A stretch of DNA of 44,761 nt, taken from Betaproteobacteria bacterium. GTDB lineage: Bacteria > Pseudomonadota > Gammaproteobacteria > Burkholderiales > SG8-39. Below are positions 36,429 to 44,645 of the stretch, one piece after another. Position 1 is the first letter of the stretch, and each line of letters starts with the position of its first letter. The stretch is taken from contig SHXR01000036.1 of assembly GCA_009693235.1 (NCBI GenBank), positions 1 to 44,761 of the forward strand, given 5' to 3'. A model generated the notes under the pieces. The model had not been told where the DNA came from, made no database searches, and worked only from the letters and a program-made list of their open reading frames with translations. A program made the position numbers and the translations under genes.

Positions 36429-37325
36429 TCATCCCACCCGAAACCCTATCTTGGCCTGCGCCTCTTTCAAGCGCGGTGAAGGGGGTGGCGCGATGCCCCA
36501 ATGATCGATACGCCCGGGTGGCCATTGCCAATCGTCCGGATAGCCGGTCTGGTAGTCGTCGCCAATTTGCTCGACCTCGGCGGTGTACTCCACCACCACA
36601 TCGCCCGGTGCGACGAAGTATGCGAAGACATTGTTGCCCGGCCCATGACGCCCCACACCCCATTCGATCGGATAACCGGCATCGCGCAGGCGGCCGGCGC
36701 CCTTCATCACCGATTCTAGCGTGGGCATATGGAACGCGATGTGATTGAGCGTTGCCGCGCTTCCCTTGGCGAATGACAGGTTGTGATGATCGCGATTGCA
36801 ACGAATGAAATCCATTATGCGGGTGCGATCCGACAACTTGAAATCAAGCACATCGGTGAAAAACTTCGATGCGCTCTCATTGTCGGGTGAATTGAGCACG
36901 ACATGGGCGAGCCGCTCCGGTCGATCCGGATGGGAAGCGGTGTCCTGGTGTACGGCATCTTCGGCGATGACACGAAACACGCGCCCTTCGGGATCGAGAA
37001 ACGCGCAGCCATACCCGCCACCCGGCTCATTGATAGCAGCCGGCTTGCCGATCACACGAACGCCACGTCCAGTCAGCCGTGCGGCCAGTGTATCGATCGA
37101 CGCGCGATCGCGAGCATTGAGCGTGACGCTGCGCAGCGCGGCCTTGGCGCCGACGTGCAAAGCGATGACATGCGATGGGGCGCCGGTTGCGCGCAGATAG
37201 GTGGCATCGCCCATGTTGGTGGTGCGGGCGAGCTGCCAGGTGTCGCAATAGAAACGCGTGCTGGCGGGAATGTCGGCGACTTCGAGTTCAACGCTACGCA
37301 GGCCGGATATGAGGGAGGCGGGCAT
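36429..37325 (-). CDS. Two-domain extradiol-type ring-cleavage dioxygenase (VOC superfamily)
   Basis: This 298-residue protein of two VOC modules is the size of type I extradiol dioxygenases such as BphC. The iron ligands are apparently complete: H141 (LAHVVLN), H195 (LNHIAFH) and E246 (VVVEYTAE). The catalytic-type H181 (RDHHNLSF) and Y236 (FAYFVAPGD) are also present. Such enzymes open catechols next to the diol using Fe(II) and O2. The C-terminal DDWQWPPGRIDHWGI tail occurs in catechol 2,3-dioxygenase-like family members of uncertain substrate. It is divergent from the class II aldolase gene. Confidence 0.85.
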   Translation of the reverse strand: MPASLISGLRSVELEVADIPASTRFYCDTWQLARTTNMGDATYLRATGAPSHVIALHVGAKAALRSVTLNARDRASIDTLAARLTGRGVRVIGKPAAINEPGGGYGCAFLDPEGRVFRVIAEDAVHQDTASHPDRPERLAHVVLNSPDNESASKFFTDVLDFKLSDRTRIMDFIRCNRDHHNLSFAKGSAATLNHIAFHMPTLESVMKGAGRLRDAGYPIEWGVGRHGPGNNVFAYFVAPGDVVVEYTAEVEQIGDDYQTGYPDDWQWPPGRIDHWGIAPPPSPRLKEAQAKIGFRVG

Positions 37326-37457
37326 GCAAGAGCTCCTGATTGGGTATCGGCCGTATCGTAGCAGCAGTGTGCCCGCCGATCGATCGTTGGTGGCGTAGAA
37401 TCCCGATCGAAATGCATTCCGCGTCGGTCACGCAGCTCATTTCTGAAAGCCCGCCCA

Positions 37458-38231
37458 ATGTCCGCCAAAATTGTTCCGATCGGCAGTTCCGTTCGCCAGT
37501 CAGTGAGCCAGAAAGAGTGGCAAGCGCGTGTGGATCTCGCCGCCTGCTACCGCTTGATGTCGCATGCAGGCGTACAGGATCTCACCTATAACCACCTTTC
37601 CGCGCGGGTGCCGGGTGAGCCGAACCATCTGCTCATTAAGTCGGGCACGATGATGTTCGACGAGGTCACTGCTTCAAACCTCCAGAAGTACGACTTCGAT
37701 GGCAATCCGCTGCAGGACAGCCCGCGTTTGCGCGGCGGCGGTCTGGTCATTCACGCCGGCATTCTCAAAGCGCGGCAGGACGTCCATGTTGTTTTCCACA
37801 CACATACGCCGGCGAATATGGGTGTCTCCTCGCAAAAGGACGGCCTGCTGATGATCAATCAGCATGCGTTGCGGTTCTACAAGCGCATCGCGTATCACAC
37901 GTTCGGCGGCTTCGAATTCAATATGTCGCAGCGCGATCCGCTGATCGAGAGCCTGGGCGACATGCGTGTCGCGTTGCTCCGCAATCATGGATCGCTCGTC
38001 TGCGGTCGCAATATCCCGGAAGCGTTCATCGAGCATCATTTTCTCGAACTGGCTTGCAAGGGGCAGATCGCGGCGCTCTCCGGTAATCGCGAGGTCACCT
38101 TGATTCCAGATGATGTGTGCGCCTATGCGGTCACGCAGATCGTGCTGGAGAAAGCCGAAGACGCCGGTGCCAAGGATTGGGAGGCCTGCATTCGTCTGGC
38201 CAATCGCCTCGATGCAAGTTTTGCCGAATAG
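37458..38231 (+). CDS. Class II aldolase/adducin family protein
   Basis: This 257-residue protein has the zinc-site pair H114-x-H116 (VVFHTHTPANMGVS), a third His in RNHGSLVCG, and the adducin-like block SQKDGLLMINQHALRFY. The Glu that acts as acid/base in fuculose aldolase (four residues before H99) is replaced by Gly (GGGLVIH). That replacement is usual in the adducin-like branch, so true aldolase activity is not assured; a decarboxylase or retro-aldol role on a ring-cleavage product is possible. It lies 35 bases before the CmcJ/NvfI gene and is probably cotranscribed. Confidence 0.87.
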   Translation: MSAKIVPIGSSVRQSVSQKEWQARVDLAACYRLMSHAGVQDLTYNHLSARVPGEPNHLLIKSGTMMFDEVTASNLQKYDFDGNPLQDSPRLRGGGLVIHAGILKARQDVHVVFHTHTPANMGVSSQKDGLLMINQHALRFYKRIAYHTFGGFEFNMSQRDPLIESLGDMRVALLRNHGSLVCGRNIPEAFIEHHFLELACKGQIAALSGNREVTLIPDDVCAYAVTQIVLEKAEDAGAKDWEACIRLANRLDASFAE

Positions 38232-38266
38232 CGTCATCAATCGCCGCATTAACCGGAGTAGAGATC

Positions 38267-39100
38267 ATGAACACCGCCACCGCCGCGATGCCCGTTACTG
38301 AAACGATCCAAGCGGATCTCAACTATGCGATTGAAACCGGCGTGAAACCGGTGAACGAAACCTTCGGCCCGGACAACATTCAGCGTCGCCGAAGCGGTGC
38401 GGTTGAAGCCAAGCGCATGACGATTAGGAACGGCCGTCCGCTCGCGAAAACGTTCTCGCTGGAAGTAAATGGGTTCGAGTTCGTCGATCATTCAACGAAG
38501 ATGGTCTATTTCTTCGATAAAGACGAACTCGCGCGGGTGTACTACCCCGAAACAGTCGAGCTGGTGAAAAAAGTCTCCGGCGCGCAACGGGTCATGGTGT
38601 TCGACCACACGTTACGTTCGGGTGATCTGGAAGAACGCGAGGCCAAGCGTGTCCGCGAACCTGTGCTTTCGGTACACAACGACTACACCGAGTGGTCAGG
38701 GCCGCAGCGTGTGCGCGAGATTTTGCCGGATGAAGCGGAGCAGCTGCTCACGCGCCGTTTTGCAGTCATCCAGGTGTGGCGCGCAATCAATCAGCCGATT
38801 CAGTCAAATCCGTTGGCGATTGCCGATGCACGAAGTCTGGCGCCGGCGGATCTTCTTGCGGCCGAGCGTCGCTATCCGCACCGCGTCGGCGAAACCTATC
38901 AGGTGAAGCACAACGCCAATCACCAGTGGTATTACTTTCCGCGGATGCGCCGGGACGAAGCGCTGGTGTTCAAGGTGTACGAATCATTGAAAGATGGCCG
39001 GGCGCGCTTTACGGCGCATAGTGCATTCGAAGACCCGAATACGCCGGCCGGGGCACCACCACGGCAAAGTATCGAGATACGGACGTTGGCTTTCTTCTAA
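38267..39100 (+). CDS. CmcJ/NvfI-type oxidoreductase
   Basis: This 277-residue protein matches the family that includes bacterial CmcJ (cephamycin 7-methoxylation partner) and fungal NvfI/AsaB-like oxygenases. Characteristic blocks are VMVFDHTLRSG, VHNDYTEWSGPQRV, FAVIQVWRAINQPIQSNPLAIAD, ANHQWYYFPRMRRDEALVFKVY and the C-terminal PPRQSIEIRTLAFF. Members are thought to be non-haem iron enzymes, and the His/Asp in VHND fit that. The frame is open to 38117, but GGAG before the ATG at 38267 fixes the start. Its link to an aldolase-like gene suggests a catabolic and not an antibiotic role. Confidence 0.83.
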   Translation: MNTATAAMPVTETIQADLNYAIETGVKPVNETFGPDNIQRRRSGAVEAKRMTIRNGRPLAKTFSLEVNGFEFVDHSTKMVYFFDKDELARVYYPETVELVKKVSGAQRVMVFDHTLRSGDLEEREAKRVREPVLSVHNDYTEWSGPQRVREILPDEAEQLLTRRFAVIQVWRAINQPIQSNPLAIADARSLAPADLLAAERRYPHRVGETYQVKHNANHQWYYFPRMRRDEALVFKVYESLKDGRARFTAHSAFEDPNTPAGAPPRQSIEIRTLAFF

Positions 39101-39119
39101 GGCTTCCTACGGCGCTCAG

Positions 39120-39323
39120 AAATTCACCACGGAGGACGCGGAGGACGCAGAGGGTAGGGTGGAAAAGCGGAGCGCATTCCACCGCACCAATGCCCGACGG
39201 ATTCGACGGCCTGCGGTTCGGTCAAATTCATTCGGTGGAATGAGCTGCGCTTTTCCACCCTACCGGGCTCATTTTCCCTGAGAGGCCTTTCCTCCATTCC
39301 TCCGCGTCCTCCGTGGTGAATTT
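39120..39323. repeat. Nested palindromic element, ~200 bp
   Basis: The outer arms AATTCACCACGGAGGACGCG... at 39120-39143 and its complement at 39300-39323 are perfect over 24 bases. Inner arms at 39153-39184 and 39233-39264 (GGTAGGGTGGAAAAGCG...TTCCACCG) match at 30 of 32 bases. About 48 bases of unrelated sequence form the loop. It lies between the converging ends of the CmcJ/NvfI gene and the cysteine desulfurase gene, so it could also end transcription. The short copy at 36370-36419 shares the inner-arm word. There is no coding capacity that I believe. Confidence 0.85.
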
Positions 39324-39338
39324 TGAGCGGGTATTAAG

Positions 39339-40478
39339 TCAGCGGTGAATTTTTGCGTAAGCAGCGATCAAAGCCTTGGCAGCGCGCGCCACGTCACGTG
39401 TAGTCGTCGGCGTGCCGACCGACAATCGCACCGCCCCCAGCGCCTGTTCGATGGTCGCGCCTAGGGCTGCCAGCACGCCGCTCACTGTATCGCTTTCCGA
39501 ATGGCACGCCGATCCGAGCGACGCGGCGACGTCTGCTTCCGCCGCTTCGAGGAGCGCGCGCCCCGTCACGCCAGGAAACGACACATTAAGGGTGTTCGGT
39601 AGCCTGAGTTCCGGGTGACCATTCAGGATCAATCCGGGGATTGCCTCGGCCAGGCGATGGTGCAGCAGGTCGCGCATCTGGCGCAGGTGTGCGGTTGACG
39701 CGGCGAGCCGCTCGCGGGCGATCTTGGCCGCTGCGCCGAGTCCGGCGATCGCTGGAACGTTCTCCGTGCCTGGTCGCACGCCCCGCTCGTGGTCGGCCCC
39801 GACGATCACCGAGGCAATCGGTGTGTTCTTTCGAATGTAGAGGGCCCCGACCCCTTTGGGCGCATAGAATTTGTGACCGGCGATCGATAGCAGATCGACG
39901 CCAAGCGCCTTGACATCGACGACGATCTTCCCCACCGACTGTGCTGCATCGGTATGCATCAGCGCGCCATGCGAGTGCGCGATCCGGGCGATTTCCGCGA
40001 TCGGCTGGACGGTACCGATCTCGTTGTTGGCCTGCATGATCGACACGAGTGCGGTGTCGGCGCGGATCACGCGGGCAACTGCTTCCGGATCAATGCGACC
40101 GGTCTGATCGACCGAGAGAATCGTTACGTCCCAGCCATCCTCGCGCAGCCGCAAGCATGGTTGCAGGACGGCCGGATGCTCGATGGCCGACGTAATGACG
40201 TGACGTTTGATTGAACCGAGCGCACGCATGACGCCGAGTATCGCGATGTTGCTGGCTTCGGTCGCACAGCCGGTAAAGACGATTTCTTCTACATGCGCGC
40301 CGAGAAGTTTTGCGACTTCTTTGCGTGCACGGTCGATCCCGTCATAGGCCGACCTGCCGTAGACATGCGATGACGAAGGATTGCCATACACCTCGCGCAG
40401 ATAGGGCAGCATCGCCTCCAACACTTCCGGCGCGACCGGCGTGGTGGCGTTGTAGTCGAGGTAGACGGGATCACTCAT
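39339..40478 (-). CDS. Cysteine desulfurase, NifS/IscS class
   Basis: This 379-residue PLP enzyme has DYNATTPV at the start, the GNPSSSH block, IEHPAV (H101), the cofactor lysine in IAGHKFYAPKGVGALYI, the RPGTENV block, and the persulfide Cys in LGSACHSESD. It removes sulfur from cysteine as a persulfide. It ends the molybdenum-hydroxylase operon and overlaps the 2Fe-2S subunit gene by four bases (ATGA). It therefore probably supplies sulfur for the enzyme's Mo=S ligand or iron-sulfur clusters, as shown for NifS4/XdhC in Rhodobacter. The substrate-binding block reads TGCATEAS where TSGGTEAN is usual. Confidence 0.92.
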   Translation of the reverse strand: MSDPVYLDYNATTPVAPEVLEAMLPYLREVYGNPSSSHVYGRSAYDGIDRARKEVAKLLGAHVEEIVFTGCATEASNIAILGVMRALGSIKRHVITSAIEHPAVLQPCLRLREDGWDVTILSVDQTGRIDPEAVARVIRADTALVSIMQANNEIGTVQPIAEIARIAHSHGALMHTDAAQSVGKIVVDVKALGVDLLSIAGHKFYAPKGVGALYIRKNTPIASVIVGADHERGVRPGTENVPAIAGLGAAAKIARERLAASTAHLRQMRDLLHHRLAEAIPGLILNGHPELRLPNTLNVSFPGVTGRALLEAAEADVAASLGSACHSESDTVSGVLAALGATIEQALGAVRLSVGTPTTTRDVARAAKALIAAYAKIHR

Positions 40479-40981
40479 GGTTTGCGGGCGGCTTCGCGCA
40501 AACGTGTTGCCACATCGACGGCAGCGGCAACGATTTGCGTGTAGCCGGTGCAACGGCAAAGGTGCCCGCCGATGACTTCACGCAGTTGCATTTCGGTCGC
40601 CTCCGGATTGGTTTCGAGGTAGTGCGTCAATGACATCAGGATGCCCGGCGTGCAGTAACCGCATTGCACGGCGTGATGACGTTTGAACGCCTCCTGAAGA
40701 ATGGAGAGTGTGCCCCTTGGCGCGAGGCCTTCGACGGTTTCCACCTGACAGCCGGCCGCCTGCACCGCAAGCGTCAAGCATGAACGAACCGCTTTGCCAT
40801 CCACTCTTACCGTACAGGCCCCACACACGCCATGCTCGCAGCCGACATGGGTGCCGGTCGCACCCAATTCGTGGCGAATGAAATCGGAGAGCAGTGTTCG
40901 CGATTCGGCATAGCCCGTTGCCGGACGACCGTTCAAGGTCAGCGTCACCGTATGACGCTCTCCGGCTTTCAAGATAGGCAT
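40475..40981 (-). CDS. Molybdenum hydroxylase 2Fe-2S subunit (CoxS/XdhA type)
   Basis: This 168-residue protein carries two [2Fe-2S] clusters: plant-ferredoxin type C48, C53, C56, C68 and helical type C107, C110, C142, C144 (CGYCTPG and CRCTGY). It carries electrons from the molybdenum site to the FAD subunit. It overlaps the FAD subunit gene by 13 bases and the desulfurase gene by four. Confidence 0.94.
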   Translation of the reverse strand: MPILKAGERHTVTLTLNGRPATGYAESRTLLSDFIRHELGATGTHVGCEHGVCGACTVRVDGKAVRSCLTLAVQAAGCQVETVEGLAPRGTLSILQEAFKRHHAVQCGYCTPGILMSLTHYLETNPEATEMQLREVIGGHLCRCTGYTQIVAAAVDVATRLREAARKP

Positions 40982-41796
40982 GCGCGCGCCTCCTCGATCA
41001 CTTGCTTGCCCAGCATGCGAACGAGGTCGCGCCGGTAGCGTGCGGTGGCATGTACATCATCATGGCCACCCATCTCCCATGCGAATGCGTTGAGGGCGTC
41101 ATCGAGCGCGGCGTCTTTGAGCGTTCCGAATGCGCGCACGGTCGGTGACCCGGCAACGCCGCCCACGCCGAGCACGACTTGGCCCGCGACAGCCATCCCG
41201 GCCAACGAAACAATCGCGAAATCACCATGACGCCTGGCCACCTCGCGAAACACGTAGCCTTCTCCCTTCTTCGCCCTCGGAAACCGGACGCTCGTGATCA
41301 ACTCATCGGGCGCACGCGCGGTCGTAAGCATGCCGAGTTGGAACTCGCTTACTTTGAGCGTTCGCGTGCCGCGCTTTGAGGCAAGGTCTATTGCGCCGCC
41401 TAGCACCGCAAGTACCAGCGGCAGCTCGGAACTTGGATCGGCATGCGCAATCGATCCGCATACCGTGCCGCGATTGCGGGTTTGGAAATGTCCGACCCAA
41501 GGGAGGGCGGCGGCGACCAAGGGCACCTCGCGCGACAGGTCTGACCAATCTAACAGCGAGGACTGCGTCACCGCCGCACCAATCTCGACCCATGGTCCGC
41601 TCATGCGAATGTGAGCGAGCGGCGCGATGCCGGTGATATCAATGATGAGTTCCGGCTCGACCAAGCGAAAGTTGAGCATGGGCATCAAGGTTTGGCCGCC
41701 CGCCATGATGCGCGCGCGATCGCCATAGGTCTCCAGATGCGAAACCACTTCTTCAATGGAACCGGCGCGCAGATAGTCGAATTGCGCGGGCTTCAT
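40969..41796 (-). CDS. Molybdenum hydroxylase FAD subunit (CoxM type)
   Basis: This 275-residue FAD-binding protein has the two signature loops AGGQTLMPMLNFR and RNRGTVCGSIAHADPSSELP, as in CoxM and the middle subunit of xanthine dehydrogenase-family enzymes. It passes electrons from the 2Fe-2S clusters to the acceptor. It overlaps the large-subunit gene by four bases (41793-41796). Confidence 0.94.
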   Translation of the reverse strand: MKPAQFDYLRAGSIEEVVSHLETYGDRARIMAGGQTLMPMLNFRLVEPELIIDITGIAPLAHIRMSGPWVEIGAAVTQSSLLDWSDLSREVPLVAAALPWVGHFQTRNRGTVCGSIAHADPSSELPLVLAVLGGAIDLASKRGTRTLKVSEFQLGMLTTARAPDELITSVRFPRAKKGEGYVFREVARRHGDFAIVSLAGMAVAGQVVLGVGGVAGSPTVRAFGTLKDAALDDALNAFAWEMGGHDDVHATARYRRDLVRMLGKQVIEEARACLS

Positions 41797-44333
41797 AGCT
41801 GCTCTCGCTTGCTAAAGAGACGCTGCATCAATGAGTCGTGCCTGCGTTCAACCGTTGCGGCGGTTGTTGAGGAGGGTGCTGAAGTGAATTTCGCGGGCGG
41901 CGGCAGCTCCTCGCCATGGAGCAACGCCGCAATCCGCACCGGCGTAATCGGTAATGGCACATCGCGAATGCCCAATGCATCGGCCACTGCATTGCCGATG
42001 CAAGCAGGCGTTGTCATGCTATTGCCCTCTCCTACGCCTTTGGTGCCAAGTGGCGTGAAGGGCGAGGGCGTTTCCTGATACAACAACTGGGTGGGCGGGA
42101 TCTCCATCGCGGTGGGCAGGAGGTAATCGGCGAAGGTGCTGGTCAGCAGGTTGCCGTCAGCGCCGTACGCAAAATTTTCGTAGAGCGTGGCGCCAAAGGC
42201 TTGACCCAGCGCACCATGGACCTGGCTTTCCACTAGCGCCGGATTCAAGAGCCTGCCGCCGTCATGCATGGTCACATATTTGTCGATGCGGACTTCACCT
42301 GTGATGCGGTCGATCTCGACACCGCAAAAATCGAAGATGAAGCCATAGGTGAGCGAGGTATTGATCTCATCGTTCTCGGTGGGTGGCGTGAGCTCGCGCG
42401 GATTCCATTGCACCGTTTCGCGCAGGCCCGGGGTAATGTCATCGGGCAACGATCCGGGCGACCAATGCGCCATGCCGGCGACGCGGTAGAGGGGGAGCGT
42501 CTTGGTGGGATCCGTCAATGAGCAGATCTTGCCGCCCTTGAAAGTCAGCGATTCAGATGAGACGCCCAATGAGAGTGCTGCAATGGCGGCCAATTTCTTT
42601 CGAATGCGACCCGCTGCAAGATAAGCGGCGTTGGCCGTTGAGGCGGCAAAGCGGCTCGCGTAATTGCCCGCAGCGATCGACCAGGCGTCTTTGCTGGTAT
42701 CGAGTTCGACATTCACCGCTATGTCGTTGGGCGTGAGTCCCAGTTCATCGGCGACGATCTGCGCCAGCACCGTACGATGGCCTTGACCCTGTGGAGTGGA
42801 GTCGGAAGCCACCGTGACTTGACCGTTGCCATCGACCGCGACCGTCGCAGTACCGATTGCGCCATCTTTGGGGCCGGCCTTCCTACGCGCCTCCAATGGC
42901 AGGAGCGTCGAGAGATAGCCCATGTTTGACACACCGGGTTCCGATGCGCAGGCAAAGCCGATGCCGTACAAGCGCCCGGCCTTGCGTGCTTCCTCGCGGC
43001 GGTGTTGCAGTTCGCCAAGGCCGCCCTCATCGATCGCGGTCGCGATTGCGTTCTGAAAATCGCCGGAATCGAGGAGCGCACCGGCCGCTGTGCGATAGGG
43101 GAAGGCGTTGGCCGGAATCAGATTGCGGCGCATCACAGCGAGCGGTTCCAATTTGAGTTCGACCGCGATCCGCTGCACCAGGCGTTCAAGGGCGAAATAG
43201 ATCTGCGGGCCACCGAAGCCACGCACTAGGCTTACCGGTGCCTTGTTGGTGAGCACGATCCGATTGCGGATGGCGAGATGGCGTATTCCATAGGTGCCGG
43301 TCGTCACGCCATGCATGCGATAGAGTGGCCCCGGCATCGGGGCGCGCAGCAGCGCGCCGTACTCTTCAAGGTGATCGCAGTTGAGCGCGAGGATCTCACC
43401 ATCCTTGGCAACCGCCGCCTCGATGTTGGTGATACGGTGCGGGCCGGAACCCGATGCCGCCAGATGTTCGAGTCGATCTTCGACCCACTTCACCGGCCGC
43501 CCGGTTTTTTTCGCGGCGATACAGATGAGCACCATGTACGGAAAGATCGCGAGCTTCGAACCGAAACTGCCGCCTGAATTGGGCGGCGTGCGCAGGCGAA
43601 ACTTGTTGCCCGCGACTCTTAGCGCGCGGGGCACCACGGTGAGGACCGAGAAGGGACCTTGGAAGTTCGCGATGACATCAAAACTGTCTTCGGCGGCATT
43701 GTGGTCGGCGACGACGATATAGCCTTCCATCGGCGCGCAGAGCACGCGCGGATATTCCACTTCAAGCTTGATGCGATGCGGTGCGTTGGCGAACGCAGAT
43801 TCCGGATCGCCGTAGCGAAACGTCCGGTCATGGACGATATTTGATTTGCATGCGGGGTGCAGCAGCGTGGCATCTGGGCGCGCCGCGGTGCGCGGATCCA
43901 GTTCGATCGGCAGTGGCCGGTATTCCACCTCGATCGCATCGAGCGCGTCTTCCGCCTGATAGCGATCCCCAGCGACGATCACCGCCACCGGTTCGCCCAC
44001 GTAGCGCACGCGATCGACCGCCAGCGCCCAATCATCGATCGGCGCTTTCACTCCGACGATGAAGGGCTCGGTCATCGCCTTGACCTCTGGGCCGGTCAGG
44101 ACCGCCGCAACACCGGGTCGTGCGAGGGCCTTGCTGGCGTCGATCGACAGAATCTCCGCATGCGGATGCGGGGAGCGCAGGATGGCGGCGTACAGCGTGT
44201 CACCGCGTACCGGCATGTCATCGCCAAATATCGCCGCGCCCGTGAGGAGTGAACCATCTTCGATGCGCTCAATCGATTGGCCAACGAATGGGCCAGCGCG
44301 GGTGTCTTGTGTGAGGTCGCTAGGGGCGTTCAG
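41793..44333 (-). CDS. Molybdenum hydroxylase large subunit (xanthine dehydrogenase family), probable CTG start
   Basis: This is the molybdopterin-binding catalytic subunit, about 846 residues if it starts at CTG 44331-44333. It shows PPNSGGSFGSK, SLVRGFGGPQIYFALERL, the QGQGHRT block and the catalytic Glu in GTKGVGEGNSM. The CO dehydrogenase loop AYxCSFR is absent, so it hydroxylates some organic substrate. The first ATG is at 44216 (MPVRGDTLYAAILRSPHPHA). The same frame continues upstream as FVGQSIERIEDGSLLTGAAIFGDD, which is standard family N-terminus. No ATG, GTG or TTG occurs in that frame before a stop at 44400-44402. CTG at 44333 has GAAGGA at good spacing. A lost start codon is the alternative. 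Confidence 0.88.
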   Translation of the reverse strand: MNAPSDLTQDTRAGPFVGQSIERIEDGSLLTGAAIFGDDMPVRGDTLYAAILRSPHPHAEILSIDASKALARPGVAAVLTGPEVKAMTEPFIVGVKAPIDDWALAVDRVRYVGEPVAVIVAGDRYQAEDALDAIEVEYRPLPIELDPRTAARPDATLLHPACKSNIVHDRTFRYGDPESAFANAPHRIKLEVEYPRVLCAPMEGYIVVADHNAAEDSFDVIANFQGPFSVLTVVPRALRVAGNKFRLRTPPNSGGSFGSKLAIFPYMVLICIAAKKTGRPVKWVEDRLEHLAASGSGPHRITNIEAAVAKDGEILALNCDHLEEYGALLRAPMPGPLYRMHGVTTGTYGIRHLAIRNRIVLTNKAPVSLVRGFGGPQIYFALERLVQRIAVELKLEPLAVMRRNLIPANAFPYRTAAGALLDSGDFQNAIATAIDEGGLGELQHRREEARKAGRLYGIGFACASEPGVSNMGYLSTLLPLEARRKAGPKDGAIGTATVAVDGNGQVTVASDSTPQGQGHRTVLAQIVADELGLTPNDIAVNVELDTSKDAWSIAAGNYASRFAASTANAAYLAAGRIRKKLAAIAALSLGVSSESLTFKGGKICSLTDPTKTLPLYRVAGMAHWSPGSLPDDITPGLRETVQWNPRELTPPTENDEINTSLTYGFIFDFCGVEIDRITGEVRIDKYVTMHDGGRLLNPALVESQVHGALGQAFGATLYENFAYGADGNLLTSTFADYLLPTAMEIPPTQLLYQETPSPFTPLGTKGVGEGNSMTTPACIGNAVADALGIRDVPLPITPVRIAALLHGEELPPPAKFTSAPSSTTAATVERRHDSLMQRLFSKREQL

Positions 44334-44645
44334 AGAGGCGTCCTTCGATTGATTGAAGTGATCGTGAAACGGTGTCCGCAGTCCGTGCGTCCGCTTGCAC
44401 TATGATGCCTGACTGGGCAGAATTTGGCTTATAGGGTAATGCACCCTTCGATCAACCGGTCCCGTTGCACGGCCATGAAAGCCTCGCCATACGCCATGAA
44501 CACCGCAATCGTTCCTTCACGGTGAGCACCGCGATCCTGGTGTGTGCGCTTTTTACGGGCGATGCATTGGCCGGCGGCGAAATGGCCACGCCAACGCGGC
44601 CTTCCGGCGTCATCTGCGCGGCCCTCGGTTCGGCGGCGGCAGCTG
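44334..44645. other. Gap without a supported gene
   Basis: Apart from the candidate promoter at 44428-44455 I see nothing here that I can defend. Short open frames on both strands overlap each other and show no family pattern. A plus-strand frame from about 44521 reads like a signal peptide (TAILVCALFTGDALA), but its continuation is compositionally odd and it has no ribosome site. Confidence 0.4.
44428..44455 (-). promoter_or_regulatory. Candidate sigma-70 promoter of the molybdenum-hydroxylase operon
   Basis: On the minus strand TTGATC (44450-44455) and TATAAG (44428-44433) are separated by 16 bases. They stand about 95 bases before the proposed CTG start of the large subunit. This is the best sigma-70-like pair I found, but it is a sequence match only. 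Confidence 0.4.

Noticed and set aside
41793..44333. True aerobic CO dehydrogenase
   Set aside because: The diagnostic AYxCSFR active-site loop is missing; the corresponding region reads SLVRGFGG, as in other molybdenum hydroxylases.
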